28,824 nt of DNA from CAZQEZ01 sp964592475 (GCA_964592475.1 CAZQEZ010000054.1:1-28824); one strand, 5' to 3'. Counted from the first letter of the stretch, positions 18,155 to 25,719 are shown. Translations and numbers: made by a program. The notes: generated from the sequence alone by a model not told the origin.

Positions 18155-19510
18155 ATGATAATTAGCAAGAATAAATTTACATTGATCATTAATTTTATTG
18201 TGGTGGCTTTACTTTTCAGCCACTGTCAGCCTAAACTTAATCGCCAGATAGATTTGGAAAATCCCGATTTAATGCATCAATCACAGGCACTTTTAGAAGA
18301 AGTAATTGTTTATGATATTTTTTCACCACCTGTAGCCAGCCGCATTTATGCTTACGCAAATTTGGCAGCTTATGAAGCCCTGGTGCCAGGATATCCTGAT
18401 TATCATTCAATGTCAGGAAAACTAAATGAGCTTGACACAGTAACAATCCCTGAAAAGAATCAGGAATATAATTTTTCTATTGCAAGTTTGCAGGCATTTC
18501 TTGAGGTAGGTAGATCATTGACTTTTTCTGAAAACAAAATCAATGACTATCAACAGCAATTAATGGATAGTTTGCGCCAGGCATTGCCTGCAAAAGTATT
18601 TCAAGCTTCCATTGATTTTGGTAGCCTGGTGGCACAGGACATCATTGCCTACGCCAATGCCGATAACTACAACCAAACGCGGGGCTTTCGCTACACCATC
18701 ATGGAAGAGCCGGGTACATGGCAACCAACTCCGCCTGCCTACATGGATGCAATTGAGCCATTCTGGAACCAGGTGAGACCTTTTGTGCTCGATTCGGCCA
18801 CTCAATTTGTGCCGCCGCCTCCTACACCATTTTCCCTGGAAAAAGGTAGTAAGTTTTACCAGGAACTGATGGAAGTGTACGAAACAGGAAATAACCTGAC
18901 GGAAGAGCAAAAAGAAATTGCCAGCTTCTGGGATTGCAACCCTTATGTGATGCATACCATGGGGCATGCCATGTATGCCACCAAAAAAATAACACCAGGC
19001 GGTCATTGGATGGGGATCGTGCAAATGGCCAACAAGCAATCCGGTGCAGACCTGATGCAGTCGGTTCAGGCGTATGCTTTGGTGGCAATCACACTGGCCG
19101 ATGCCTTTATCAGCTGTTGGGATGAAAAGTACCGCAGCAACCTGATCCGCCCGGAAACCGTGATCGATGCACATATCGACGATCAATGGGACCCTCTTCT
19201 GCAAACGCCTCCATTTCCCGAATATACCAGTGGGCACAGTGTTGTTTCCAAAGCAGCGGCCACCATGCTCACTCATCTTTATGGCGATCAATTTACCTTT
19301 GCCGATAGCGTGGAAGTGAAATATGGACTACCGGTGAGAAACTTTGAATCGTTTCATCATGCTGCCGATGAAGCTGCCATCAGCAGACTTTACGGAGGCA
19401 TTCATTACATGCCGGCCATTAGCCATGGCGTGGCTCAGGGTACTAAAGTTGGTGATTTATTGGTGAAAAAATTAGTAGAAAACAAACAGGTAGCCGTAAG
19501 GGCTGAATAG
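18155..19510 (+). CDS. Vanadium-dependent haloperoxidase / PAP2-superfamily lipoprotein
   Basis: An exported enzyme of 451 residues with a probable lipoprotein signal (Cys24; His at -1 is not the ideal lipobox). All core residues of the vanadate/phosphate pocket are visible at the spacings of fungal vanadium chloroperoxidase: Lys325 and Arg332 (7 apart, in KYRSNLIR), Ser359-Gly360-His361 (YTSGH), and Arg411 with His417 (6 apart, in RLYGGIH). The His417 position is the vanadate-ligating His and His361 the acid-base residue in characterised members. The family oxidises halides with hydrogen peroxide; close relatives are acid phosphatases, and sequence alone cannot separate these. It ends the sigma-SusCD-CRTAC1 gene series, so it probably acts on the substrate of that locus. 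The first third is A+T-rich and the catalytic part G+C-rich. Confidence 0.85.
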   Translation: MIISKNKFTLIINFIVVALLFSHCQPKLNRQIDLENPDLMHQSQALLEEVIVYDIFSPPVASRIYAYANLAAYEALVPGYPDYHSMSGKLNELDTVTIPEKNQEYNFSIASLQAFLEVGRSLTFSENKINDYQQQLMDSLRQALPAKVFQASIDFGSLVAQDIIAYANADNYNQTRGFRYTIMEEPGTWQPTPPAYMDAIEPFWNQVRPFVLDSATQFVPPPPTPFSLEKGSKFYQELMEVYETGNNLTEEQKEIASFWDCNPYVMHTMGHAMYATKKITPGGHWMGIVQMANKQSGADLMQSVQAYALVAITLADAFISCWDEKYRSNLIRPETVIDAHIDDQWDPLLQTPPFPEYTSGHSVVSKAAATMLTHLYGDQFTFADSVEVKYGLPVRNFESFHHAADEAAISRLYGGIHYMPAISHGVAQGTKVGDLLVKKLVENKQVAVRAE

Positions 19511-19520
19511 CTTTAAGTAG

Positions 19521-19590
19521 AATTGCAATACGGATTTGGCTTACCAGGCTTCGTCGCAGAATTTTTCTCCAATTAAAAAAATCTGCAATT
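19521..19590 (+). terminator. Nested hairpin downstream of the haloperoxidase gene
   Basis: The inner stem pairs 19556-19566 with 19576-19586 (GCAGA with TCTGC, one mismatch, then T with A runs). An outer pair, AATTGC at 19521-19526 and GCAATT at 19585-19590, overlaps its base. There is no U-tract after it, so it could end the accessory operon or stabilise the 3' end, but it is not a textbook terminator. Confidence 0.3.
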
Positions 19591-19622
19591 AAATGAATGG
19601 TGTTAATTAATTAAAATTCCGG

Positions 19623-19880
19623 TTCAACAGTGAATGGTATTCATTGAGCAATTTTAGAAATCAACATTCAAGTGGGCTTGTTCGGTCATAGAATTTATTA
19701 CGGCTTATTATTTTATCGATTTAAAGATAAGTAAGGCAAAGGCCTTGTTGCTACAGGAAAACGTTCAGGTAAAGGAAATTGTCTACCAATAATGATTCAG
19801 CAATGACCAGTTTTTTCAAGGTCTTTAAAAAAAGAGTGGGTAGCAGTGCGGGTTTCTCCAGGCATCAGCGGATGATATAA
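19623..19880 (+). pseudogene. Decayed AraC-type helix-turn-helix regulator (C-terminal end)
   Basis: From 19686 the frame reads VIEFITAYYFIDLKISKAKALL and then QENVQVKEIVYQ, the first helices of an AraC DNA-binding domain. Two stops follow at 19790-19795 where VG is expected, then FSNDQFF in the same frame. A frameshift near 19810-19818 leads to KVFKKRVGSSAGFSRHQRMI and the stop at 19878-19880, the normal end of such domains. An earlier piece, FNSEWYSLSNF from 19623 in another frame, may be the preceding part of the domain. At least two shifts and two stops show it is dead. The upstream sensor part is gone, so whether it was a simple AraC protein or a hybrid two-component regulator cannot be told. 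Confidence 0.7.
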
Positions 19881-19908
19881 AATAAAAAAGGCTACCAATT
19901 GGCAGCCT
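19880..19908 (-). terminator. Intrinsic terminator of the Hsp20-like gene
   Basis: On the minus strand AGGCTGCC, the loop AATT and GGTAGCCT form an 8-base-pair stem with one G-T pair (19889-19908), followed by a T-rich tract to 19880. It begins 8 bases after the stop codon of the Hsp20-like gene and is a clear Rho-independent terminator. Confidence 0.8.
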
Positions 19909-19916
19909 AAAAATAA

Positions 19917-20288
19917 TTAATTAGTATTTCGTATGTTAATTCTTCGCGGCTTATATTTTTCCCCTTCTTTAAAGGGCATATGAATTACCACTTCTCCATT
20001 TTCAGCGTCAGCAGAGATTTCATCTTTATTTACAAAAGAGGGAATATCAAATATCTGCTCAAACAATGGCATAGTTCTGTCTGAATTTTTTGTGGCTGAA
20101 TAAAGTATCAATTTGTTATCATTTATTACAATATCGTAAGCCTCTGAAGTAACTGTTGGGGCCTGAGCTTTGATTACAATTTCATTAGGCAATTGATCTA
20201 TATTAATTGATGTCATTGCTACTCCTCCACTTAAAGTATTCAGGAGCTCAAGCTGATTAACATATTTCTTTAAATCTATAAATTTCAT
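19917..20288 (-). CDS. Hsp20/alpha-crystallin-like small heat-shock protein
   Basis: A cytoplasmic holdase-type chaperone of 123 residues. The fold pattern is that of an alpha-crystallin domain: EAYDIVINDNKLILYSAT, then FEQIFDIPSFVNKDEISADAENGEVVIHMPF, where the F-x-x-x-F-x-(I/L)-P and the A-x-x-x-N-G-x-(L/V) segments are the usual hallmarks. The end INIRN fits the IxI/V tail that contacts the partner subunit. The start at 20288 is chosen because AGGAG lies 6 bases upstream (20294-20298 on the complement); the longer frame to 20318 has no such site. It is divergent from the GroES-like gene and probably shares stress control with it. It is shorter and less typical than standard Hsp20 proteins. 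Confidence 0.7.
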   Translation of the reverse strand: MKFIDLKKYVNQLELLNTLSGGVAMTSINIDQLPNEIVIKAQAPTVTSEAYDIVINDNKLILYSATKNSDRTMPLFEQIFDIPSFVNKDEISADAENGEVVIHMPFKEGEKYKPRRINIRNTN

Positions 20289-20356
20289 ATTTTCTCCTTT
20301 TTTTCTATTGCATTTCAAATCAAATGATATACCAAAATGTTATCCTATTTATAAAT

Positions 20357-20433
20357 GCGCCATATTGACGTGATAAATATTAAAAAGTGCCATTATGACT
20401 GGGAATAATTTAGTGCTATTCGAAAATGATAAT
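20357..20433. repeat. Three imperfect direct repeats in the Hsp20/GroES-like control region
   Basis: Three copies of a G(C/T)GC(C/T)AT...TGA...ATAAT-like unit start at 20357, 20387 and 20413. The first two are the closest: GCGCCATATTGACGTG and GTGCCATTATGACTGG. They lie between the two divergent chaperone starts and just upstream of the best promoter of the GroES-like gene. They may bind a regulator of both genes; no known operator was recognised. Confidence 0.4.
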
Positions 20434-20463
20434 TTGCACAAACAATATTAATACCGAAATTTG
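20433..20463 (+). promoter_or_regulatory. Promoter of the GroES-like gene, Bacteroidota type
   Basis: A TTTG at 20433-20436 (-33 box) is separated by exactly 19 bases from GAAATTTG at 20456-20463, one mismatch from TAnnTTTG (-7 box). The predicted transcript start would be about 20 bases before the ATG at 20491. Spacing and both boxes fit the primary sigma factor of this phylum. Confidence 0.45.
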
Positions 20464-20490
20464 CATTCTTAAATTTTAAGATGAATTGTA

Positions 20491-20871
20491 ATGGAATTGA
20501 CAGCAGATAATAAATTAAAAAAATTAATTGTAGTTGGAGACAGGGTGTTGATAAAACCTAAGAAAGCTTCTGAAAAGACTGAAAGTGGTTTGTTTTTACC
20601 TCCTGGCGTGCAAGAAAAAGATAAAGTACATTCCGGCTATATTATGAAAACAGGTCCTGGATATCCCATACCTATGCCGGTAGATGATGATGAACCCTGG
20701 AAAGAAAATGACGAAAAAATAAAATATATTCCCTTACAGGCCAAAGTTGGTGACCTGGCAATCTTCTTGCAAAAAAGCGCCTTTGAAGTAGTTTATGGTG
20801 GAGAAAAATATTTTATTGTTCCACAGGCTTCCATTTTGATGCTAGAAAGGGAGGAAGATCTTTTTGATTAG
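20491..20871 (+). CDS. GroES-like co-chaperonin (Cpn10 family) with an acidic insertion
   Basis: A protein of 126 residues, longer than the usual 95-100 of GroES. The start GDRVLIKPKKASEKTESGLFLP is the standard Cpn10 beginning, and the end AKVGDLAIFLQKSAFEVVYGG followed by EKYFIVPQASILML matches the Cpn10 end. Between them lies an extra, acidic stretch (about residues 55-80, PMPVDDDEPWKENDEK). The normal mobile-loop region (about 20-35) is present but differs from typical GroES, and no groEL gene is nearby, so the partner is uncertain. It could be a second, specialised co-chaperonin. It faces the Hsp20-like gene and converges with leuA, leaving an 11-base gap. Confidence 0.8.
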   Translation: MELTADNKLKKLIVVGDRVLIKPKKASEKTESGLFLPPGVQEKDKVHSGYIMKTGPGYPIPMPVDDDEPWKENDEKIKYIPLQAKVGDLAIFLQKSAFEVVYGGEKYFIVPQASILMLEREEDLFD

Positions 20872-20882
20872 GCCTTTACAAT

Positions 20883-22373
20883 TTAAAGCACCTTATTTAT
20901 TGCATCTACAAAAGCCATTACCGAAGCTGTAACAATATCTGTGTTAACACCAAAGCCATAAAAATATTTTCCTTCACTGGAAATCTGGATGTGTACTTTA
21001 CCAATATCATCGCCACCACCAGTATTTGCTTGTACGAGAAACTCTTCCAGGCGCACCTGAATCGGTATCATTTGCTTGATGCATTTGATCGCGGCATCAA
21101 TAGGCCCATTACCAGTGCTGGTTTCTGTTTTTTCTTCATTTTCAATATCCAGCGTAACCGTAGCCATAGACTTAAGAGGGCGACCACACATGATTTGCAG
21201 TTGCGTTAAATTAATCTTTTTTGCTAATGTTTTTTCGCCTACCAACATTAATAGATCATCCTCCGCTATTGTCCGCTTTTCATCAGCATAATCAAGAAAC
21301 TTTTTATAAACAATATCCAGCTCCTCTTTTTCAAGCTTGTAACCTAAAGACTGAAGTCGGAAGTTTAATGCCGCCCTTCCACTGCGGGCAGTAAGAATAA
21401 TGCTGGATTCCTGCACTCCTACATCGGCTGGTTCAATTATTTCATAATTAATGCGGTTTTTCAAAACGCCGTCCTGGTGAATGCCTGAAGAATGAGCAAA
21501 AGCATTTCTTCCTACTATAGCTTTGTTGGGCTGTACCGGCATTTTCATCAAGCGGGAAACCAAGCGACTTAATGGGAATATCCGTTTGGATTTAATACTC
21601 GTCTCTAAATTGACATCGTTGTGGGTTTTCAAAATCATGGCTATCTCTTCCAAAGAAGTATTACCCGCTCTTTCGCCAATGCCATTAATTGTAACCTCTG
21701 CCTGACGCGCTCCATTGCGTATGCCAGCCAGCGTATTGGCTGTTGCCAAGCCTAAGTCGTTGTGGCAATGCACCGAGATGATAGCTTTATCAACGTTGCT
21801 TACATTTTGCATGAGATATTTTATTCTATTACCATATTCATCGGGCATGCAATAGCCGGTGGTATCAGGTATATTAACAACAGTAGCACCAGCTTTTATA
21901 ACAGCTTCTACTAATTGTGCAAGGTATTCCAAATCGGCACGTCCGGCATCTTCGGCATAAAACTCAACATCATCTACCAAGTTGCGAGCGTATTTAACTG
22001 CATGCACCGCTCTTTCCAATATCTCTTCCCGAGTACTGCTAAATTTGTATTTGATATGAAAATCGGATGCCCCAATACCAGTATGAATTCTTTTTCTTTT
22101 GGCAAACTTTAAAGCATCATAAGCCACATCGATATCATTATTATTGGCTCTGGTAAGTGCACAAATAACCGGTTCGCTAACTGCTTTGCTAATTTCCTCA
22201 ACCGAATGAAAATCACCTGGGCTGGAAATAGGAAAACCGGCTTCTATAACATCTACACCAAGCTCCTCCAGTTCCTTAGCAATTTCAATTTTTTCTACCA
22301 TTGAAAGCTGACAACCCGGCACTTGTTCGCCGTCGCGTAATGTTGTGTCAAAAATATATACCTTATCGTTCAT
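20883..22373 (-). CDS. leuA: 2-isopropylmalate synthase
   Basis: The first committed step of leucine synthesis: acetyl-CoA plus 2-oxoisovalerate to 2-isopropylmalate, cytoplasmic. It has 496 residues. The TIM-barrel N-terminal part has DTTLRDGEQ (9-17), HCHND (202-206, metal-binding His pair) and NGIGERAGN (230-238). The linker holds the HSSGIHQDG segment near residue 300. The C-terminal regulatory domain (about 370-496), which carries leucine feedback inhibition in characterised enzymes, is complete. It is the last gene of the leuC-leuD-leuB-leuA set, and is separated from leuB by a 132-base gap holding a hairpin, so its expression may be tuned separately. There is no room for a terminator before the converging GroES-like gene (11 bases). 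Confidence 0.95.
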   Translation of the reverse strand: MNDKVYIFDTTLRDGEQVPGCQLSMVEKIEIAKELEELGVDVIEAGFPISSPGDFHSVEEISKAVSEPVICALTRANNNDIDVAYDALKFAKRKRIHTGIGASDFHIKYKFSSTREEILERAVHAVKYARNLVDDVEFYAEDAGRADLEYLAQLVEAVIKAGATVVNIPDTTGYCMPDEYGNRIKYLMQNVSNVDKAIISVHCHNDLGLATANTLAGIRNGARQAEVTINGIGERAGNTSLEEIAMILKTHNDVNLETSIKSKRIFPLSRLVSRLMKMPVQPNKAIVGRNAFAHSSGIHQDGVLKNRINYEIIEPADVGVQESSIILTARSGRAALNFRLQSLGYKLEKEELDIVYKKFLDYADEKRTIAEDDLLMLVGEKTLAKKINLTQLQIMCGRPLKSMATVTLDIENEEKTETSTGNGPIDAAIKCIKQMIPIQVRLEEFLVQANTGGGDDIGKVHIQISSEGKYFYGFGVNTDIVTASVMAFVDAINKVL

Positions 22374-22388
22374 ACCAATGATATTTTA

Positions 22389-22427
22389 CCGCTGATGGCT
22401 AACTGCCAGCGGTTGATTTTAAATCAA
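22389..22427 (-). promoter_or_regulatory. Hairpin and adjoining palindrome in the leuB-leuA gap
   Basis: A G+C-rich hairpin at 22389-22412 (CCGCTG pairing with CAGCGG, inner bulge and short loop) lies 15 bases before the leuA start on the minus strand. Directly next to it is the perfect palindrome TTGATTTTAAATCAA (22413-22427). There is no U-tract after the hairpin, so it is more likely an mRNA-processing, stabilising or translation-control element than a terminator. Its function is inferred only from position. Confidence 0.4.
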
Positions 22428-22505
22428 TAATTAATAAATAACAGAACATAATTAAATATGGTCTTTACTTATACAGTCGACAGATGACGATGTCAAGTCA
22501 TAATC

Positions 22506-23585
22506 TTATGCTAAATTTTTCAAAATCACTTCACCTATTTCATCTGTTCCAACCACCTTAAGATTATCTCCACCAATGCCAGCAATGTCGCGGCTTCGAT
22601 AGCCTTGCTCTAATGTTTTTTCTACAGCTTGTGTGATCATATCAGCTGCCTCTTTCATTTCAAAAGAGCTTTCCAGCATGAGTGCCACTGATAAAATAGA
22701 AGCCATTGGGTTGGCTAGTCCTTGCCCTGCAATATCAGGGGCAGAACCATGTACCGGTTCAAAAAGACCCACTTTATCTCCCACCGAAGCCGAAGGTAAC
22801 ATGCCCAAAGACCCGCTTATTTGCGAAGCTTCATCAGTAAGGATATCTCCAAACATATTTTCTGTTACTACCACATCAAACTGAAGCGGATTTTTTATCA
22901 ACTGCATAGCGGCATTGTCCACAAACATGTGGGTTACGGTAATATCTGGATAGTCTTTGGCCATAGCCTGTACAGTCTCCCGCCATAAGCGAGATGATTC
23001 CAGTACATTAGCCTTATCTACGGAGCACAATATTTTTTTCCTGATGCCGGCAGCTTCAAACGCCATTTTGGCAATTCTCCTTACCTCGTCCTTGCTGTAA
23101 ATCATAGTATCCAAACCCACGTTTCCGTTTTCTCGCCTTTCGCTTGGTTGACCAAAATAAAGTCCACCGGTCAATTCACGAAAAAACAAAATATCAGCCC
23201 CGCGAATTACCTCTGGCTTCAAGCTACTTGAAGCGATTAATTCATCAAAAATTTTGATGGGGCGTAAGTTAGCGTATAGGTTTAGTTCTTTTCTTATTTT
23301 CAAAAGTCCTTGCTCAGGTCTTACTTTCAGGGTTGGGTCATTGTCGTAGCGTGGATCGCCAACAGCGCCTAAAAGAACTGCTGCAGAATCTCGACACTTG
23401 CTGAGCGTTTCATCCGGCAAAGGATTGCCGGTAGCTTCAATAGCTGCATGACCTATCAACGCCTCCTGAAACTCAAATTGCTCACCGAATTTATCTCCAA
23501 CCTGGGCCAGCACTTCCCTGCCCCAGTCTGTTACTTCATTACCAATACCATCACCGGGTAATACTGTAATTAAATGCTTGCTCAT
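22506..23585 (-). CDS. leuB: 3-isopropylmalate dehydrogenase
   Basis: NAD-dependent oxidative decarboxylation of 3-isopropylmalate in leucine synthesis, cytoplasmic. It has 359 residues, the normal length. Visible signatures are the N-terminal LPGDGIGNEV, RELTGGLYFGQPSE (substrate-binding loop), DNAAMQLI, the metal and NAD site segment NMFGDILTDEASQISGSLGMLPS, and EPVHGSAPDIAGQGLANPMA. The GLYFG loop with its following residues fits LeuB and not isocitrate dehydrogenase. The ATG overlaps the leuD stop by four bases (ATGA), so the two are translationally coupled. Confidence 0.95.
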   Translation of the reverse strand: MSKHLITVLPGDGIGNEVTDWGREVLAQVGDKFGEQFEFQEALIGHAAIEATGNPLPDETLSKCRDSAAVLLGAVGDPRYDNDPTLKVRPEQGLLKIRKELNLYANLRPIKIFDELIASSSLKPEVIRGADILFFRELTGGLYFGQPSERRENGNVGLDTMIYSKDEVRRIAKMAFEAAGIRKKILCSVDKANVLESSRLWRETVQAMAKDYPDITVTHMFVDNAAMQLIKNPLQFDVVVTENMFGDILTDEASQISGSLGMLPSASVGDKVGLFEPVHGSAPDIAGQGLANPMASILSVALMLESSFEMKEAADMITQAVEKTLEQGYRSRDIAGIGGDNLKVVGTDEIGEVILKNLA

Positions 23586-24190
23586 ACCGAATACTGAAAC
23601 TCCCTGTTTTTTTCAAAATTTTCTATTTCACCTTTCATGCTTTGGATATAAGTAATGTCATCAAAGCCATTCATCAGGCACATCTTTTTATAGTCGTTAA
23701 TTTCAAATGTTTCTTCATCGCCGGTAGCCTCAAGGCGGATGGTTTGCTTTTCCAGGTCTACCGATATCCTGGTTTCCGGATCGGCGTGAATAGCGTCAAA
23801 TATTTTATCCAGAAATTCATCTGAAACCTGAACAGGCAAAAGACCATTGTTGAGGCTATTGCCTTTGAAAATGTCGGCAAAAAAGCTTGAAACTACCACC
23901 TTAAAGCCATAATCAACAATGGCCCAGGCGGCATGCTCACGGCTAGAGCCACAGCCAAAATTTTTACCCGCCACCAAAATATCACCATGATAAGTAGGCT
24001 TATTCAAAACAAAATCAGGTTTGGGATTACCCTGGCTGTCATACCGCCAGTCGCGAAACAGATTATCGCCAAACCCTTCACGAGTGGTTGCCTTCAAAAA
24101 TCTTGCTGGTATGATCTGGTCTGTGTCAATATTTTGTGTAGATACCGGCACACAGGTGGATGTTAAATTCTTAAATGGTTTCTTTTCCAT
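23582..24190 (-). CDS. leuD: 3-isopropylmalate dehydratase small subunit
   Basis: The swivel domain of isopropylmalate isomerase, partner of LeuC, cytoplasmic. It has 202 residues, the usual size. Signatures include STQNIDTDQIIPARFLK (18-34), DNLFRDWRY, and the substrate-binding loop GCGSSREHAAWA at 79-90. It starts 55 bases after the end of leuC, with GGAG upstream of the start, and ends in the ATGA overlap with leuB. Confidence 0.95.
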   Translation of the reverse strand: MEKKPFKNLTSTCVPVSTQNIDTDQIIPARFLKATTREGFGDNLFRDWRYDSQGNPKPDFVLNKPTYHGDILVAGKNFGCGSSREHAAWAIVDYGFKVVVSSFFADIFKGNSLNNGLLPVQVSDEFLDKIFDAIHADPETRISVDLEKQTIRLEATGDEETFEINDYKKMCLMNGFDDITYIQSMKGEIENFEKNREFQYSV

Positions 24191-24245
24191 TATCTATCTA
24201 TCTCCAATTTTTTACAAATTAATAAAATGCTAAATGTTTTGCGTA

Positions 24246-25664
24246 TTAGCCAAGCACCGGCTCTCCCAGGTATTGCCGAATATCAGTGACTTTTCCCTCT
24301 ATGGCGGTGGCTGCTGCGGTTAATGGACTTACTAAAAGCGTACGTGCACCTGGTCCTTGCCGGCCTTCAAAGTTCCGGTTGGAAGTAGATACACAATATT
24401 TTCCAGCGGGTACTTTATCTTCATTCATACCCAGGCAAGCCGAACAGCCAGGCTCTCTGAATTCCATTCCTGCTTCTATAAAAATCTTATTCAAGCCCTC
24501 GGCAATTACCTGTTTTTCCACCTGCTTTGAACCAGGTATGATCCAGGCATTTACGTTATCCGCCTTCTTCTTCCCTTTTACAAAATTGGCTACCAAACGC
24601 AAGTCTTCTATTCGCGAATTGGTACAACTACCAATAAAAACGTAATCGATTGGTTTACCTAACAATTCTTCACCTTCCTGTAAACCCATGTATTCAAGTG
24701 ACTTGAGAAATGATTCGCGGTCATTTTTATTACTTAAAGTGCTACTTTCAGGGATTTTTTCTGTTATTTTTATACCCATGCCCGGGTTTGTCCCATAAGT
24801 TACCATTGGCTCAATATCGGCTGCATCAAATTTGTAAATTTTTTCAAATTCTGCACCTTCATCTGTTTTCAGCGTTTGCCAATATTCAACAGCCTTATCC
24901 CATTCAGCACCTTGAGGGGCAAATTTTCTGCTTTTTACATAATCAAAAGTTTTTTCATCAGGAGCAATCAATCCTCCACGAGCACCCATTTCTATACTCA
25001 TATTGCAAATTGTCATACGCGCCTCCATGCTTAAGTTGCGAATGGTGCTGCCGGCATATTCTACAAAATAACCGGTTGCACCCCCGGCAGAAAGCTGAGA
25101 AATGATGTAAAGAATTATGTCTTTGGAGAGAACACCGTCACTCAGTTCACCATTTACTTCTATTAGCATTCTTTTAGGCTTATATTGCAATATACACTGA
25201 GTAGCCAGCACTTCCTCTACCTGGCTGGTACCTATACCAAAAGCTATTGCTCCGAAGGCGCCATGAGTACTGGTATGACTATCTCCACAAACCATGGTTT
25301 TGCCGGGTTGTGTAATACCAAGTTCAGGACCAATAACGTGCACAATTCCCTGGTAAGGATGACCCAGGCCGTACATTTCCACACCAAATTCTTTGCAGTT
25401 GCTTTCCAGCATTTCTACCTGCTTACGCGATAATGCTTCACTGATAGGCATATGCTGATTTTTGGTAGGTACATTGTGATCGGCCGTGGCAAAAGTTTTT
25501 TCAGGCCTTGATACAGGTATCCCCCTCTGCCGCAATCCGGCAAAGGCTTGCGGACTGGTAACTTCGTGAATCAAATGAGTATCGATGTACAACACATCAG
25601 GATACTTTTCCCTGCTTTTCACCACGTGGGCATCCCAAATTTTGTCGAATAATGTTGTAGGCAT
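24246..25664 (-). CDS. leuC: 3-isopropylmalate dehydratase large subunit
   Basis: The [4Fe-4S] catalytic subunit of isopropylmalate isomerase, which converts 2- to 3-isopropylmalate with LeuD. It has 472 residues. The iron-sulphur ligands are Cys347 (in GSCTNSR), Cys407 and Cys410 (in GCSACLG), all present. The N-terminal IDTHLIHEVTSPQAF and the GDSHTSTHGAFGA segment (127-139) are family hallmarks and distinguish it from aconitase. It is the first gene of leuC-leuD-leuB-leuA on the minus strand. No ilv genes are next to it in this window, so the branched-chain pathway is split. A -7 box lies upstream of it. Confidence 0.95.
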   Translation of the reverse strand: MPTTLFDKIWDAHVVKSREKYPDVLYIDTHLIHEVTSPQAFAGLRQRGIPVSRPEKTFATADHNVPTKNQHMPISEALSRKQVEMLESNCKEFGVEMYGLGHPYQGIVHVIGPELGITQPGKTMVCGDSHTSTHGAFGAIAFGIGTSQVEEVLATQCILQYKPKRMLIEVNGELSDGVLSKDIILYIISQLSAGGATGYFVEYAGSTIRNLSMEARMTICNMSIEMGARGGLIAPDEKTFDYVKSRKFAPQGAEWDKAVEYWQTLKTDEGAEFEKIYKFDAADIEPMVTYGTNPGMGIKITEKIPESSTLSNKNDRESFLKSLEYMGLQEGEELLGKPIDYVFIGSCTNSRIEDLRLVANFVKGKKKADNVNAWIIPGSKQVEKQVIAEGLNKIFIEAGMEFREPGCSACLGMNEDKVPAGKYCVSTSNRNFEGRQGPGARTLLVSPLTAAATAIEGKVTDIRQYLGEPVLG

Positions 25665-25711
25665 ATCTATTTTCTAGTTTTATGATTCTTTTATCATTAA
25701 AATAAGGGTGG

Positions 25712-25719
25712 CAAAGATA
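25712..25719 (-). promoter_or_regulatory. Candidate -7 box of the leu operon
   Basis: TATCTTTG on the minus strand fits the Bacteroidota consensus TAnnTTTG exactly and lies 48 bases before the leuC ATG. No TTTG is seen 19 bases further upstream, so only the -7 half is supported. The palindrome at 25754-25767 lies about 35 bases upstream of it. Confidence 0.4.

Noticed and set aside
18560..19291. 243-codon open frame on the minus strand inside the haloperoxidase gene
   Set aside because: It lies wholly antisense to a gene with strong family motifs, has no recognisable domain, and is explained by the higher G+C of that stretch.
20357..20400. TGGCAC and TGGCGC on the minus strand as sigma-54 -24 boxes
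   Set aside because: No TTGCA-like -12 box follows at the required spacing.
20872..20882. Terminator between the GroES-like gene and leuA
   Set aside because: Only 11 bases separate the converging stops and no adequate stem is present; a CTTTA/TAAAG match has just five pairs.
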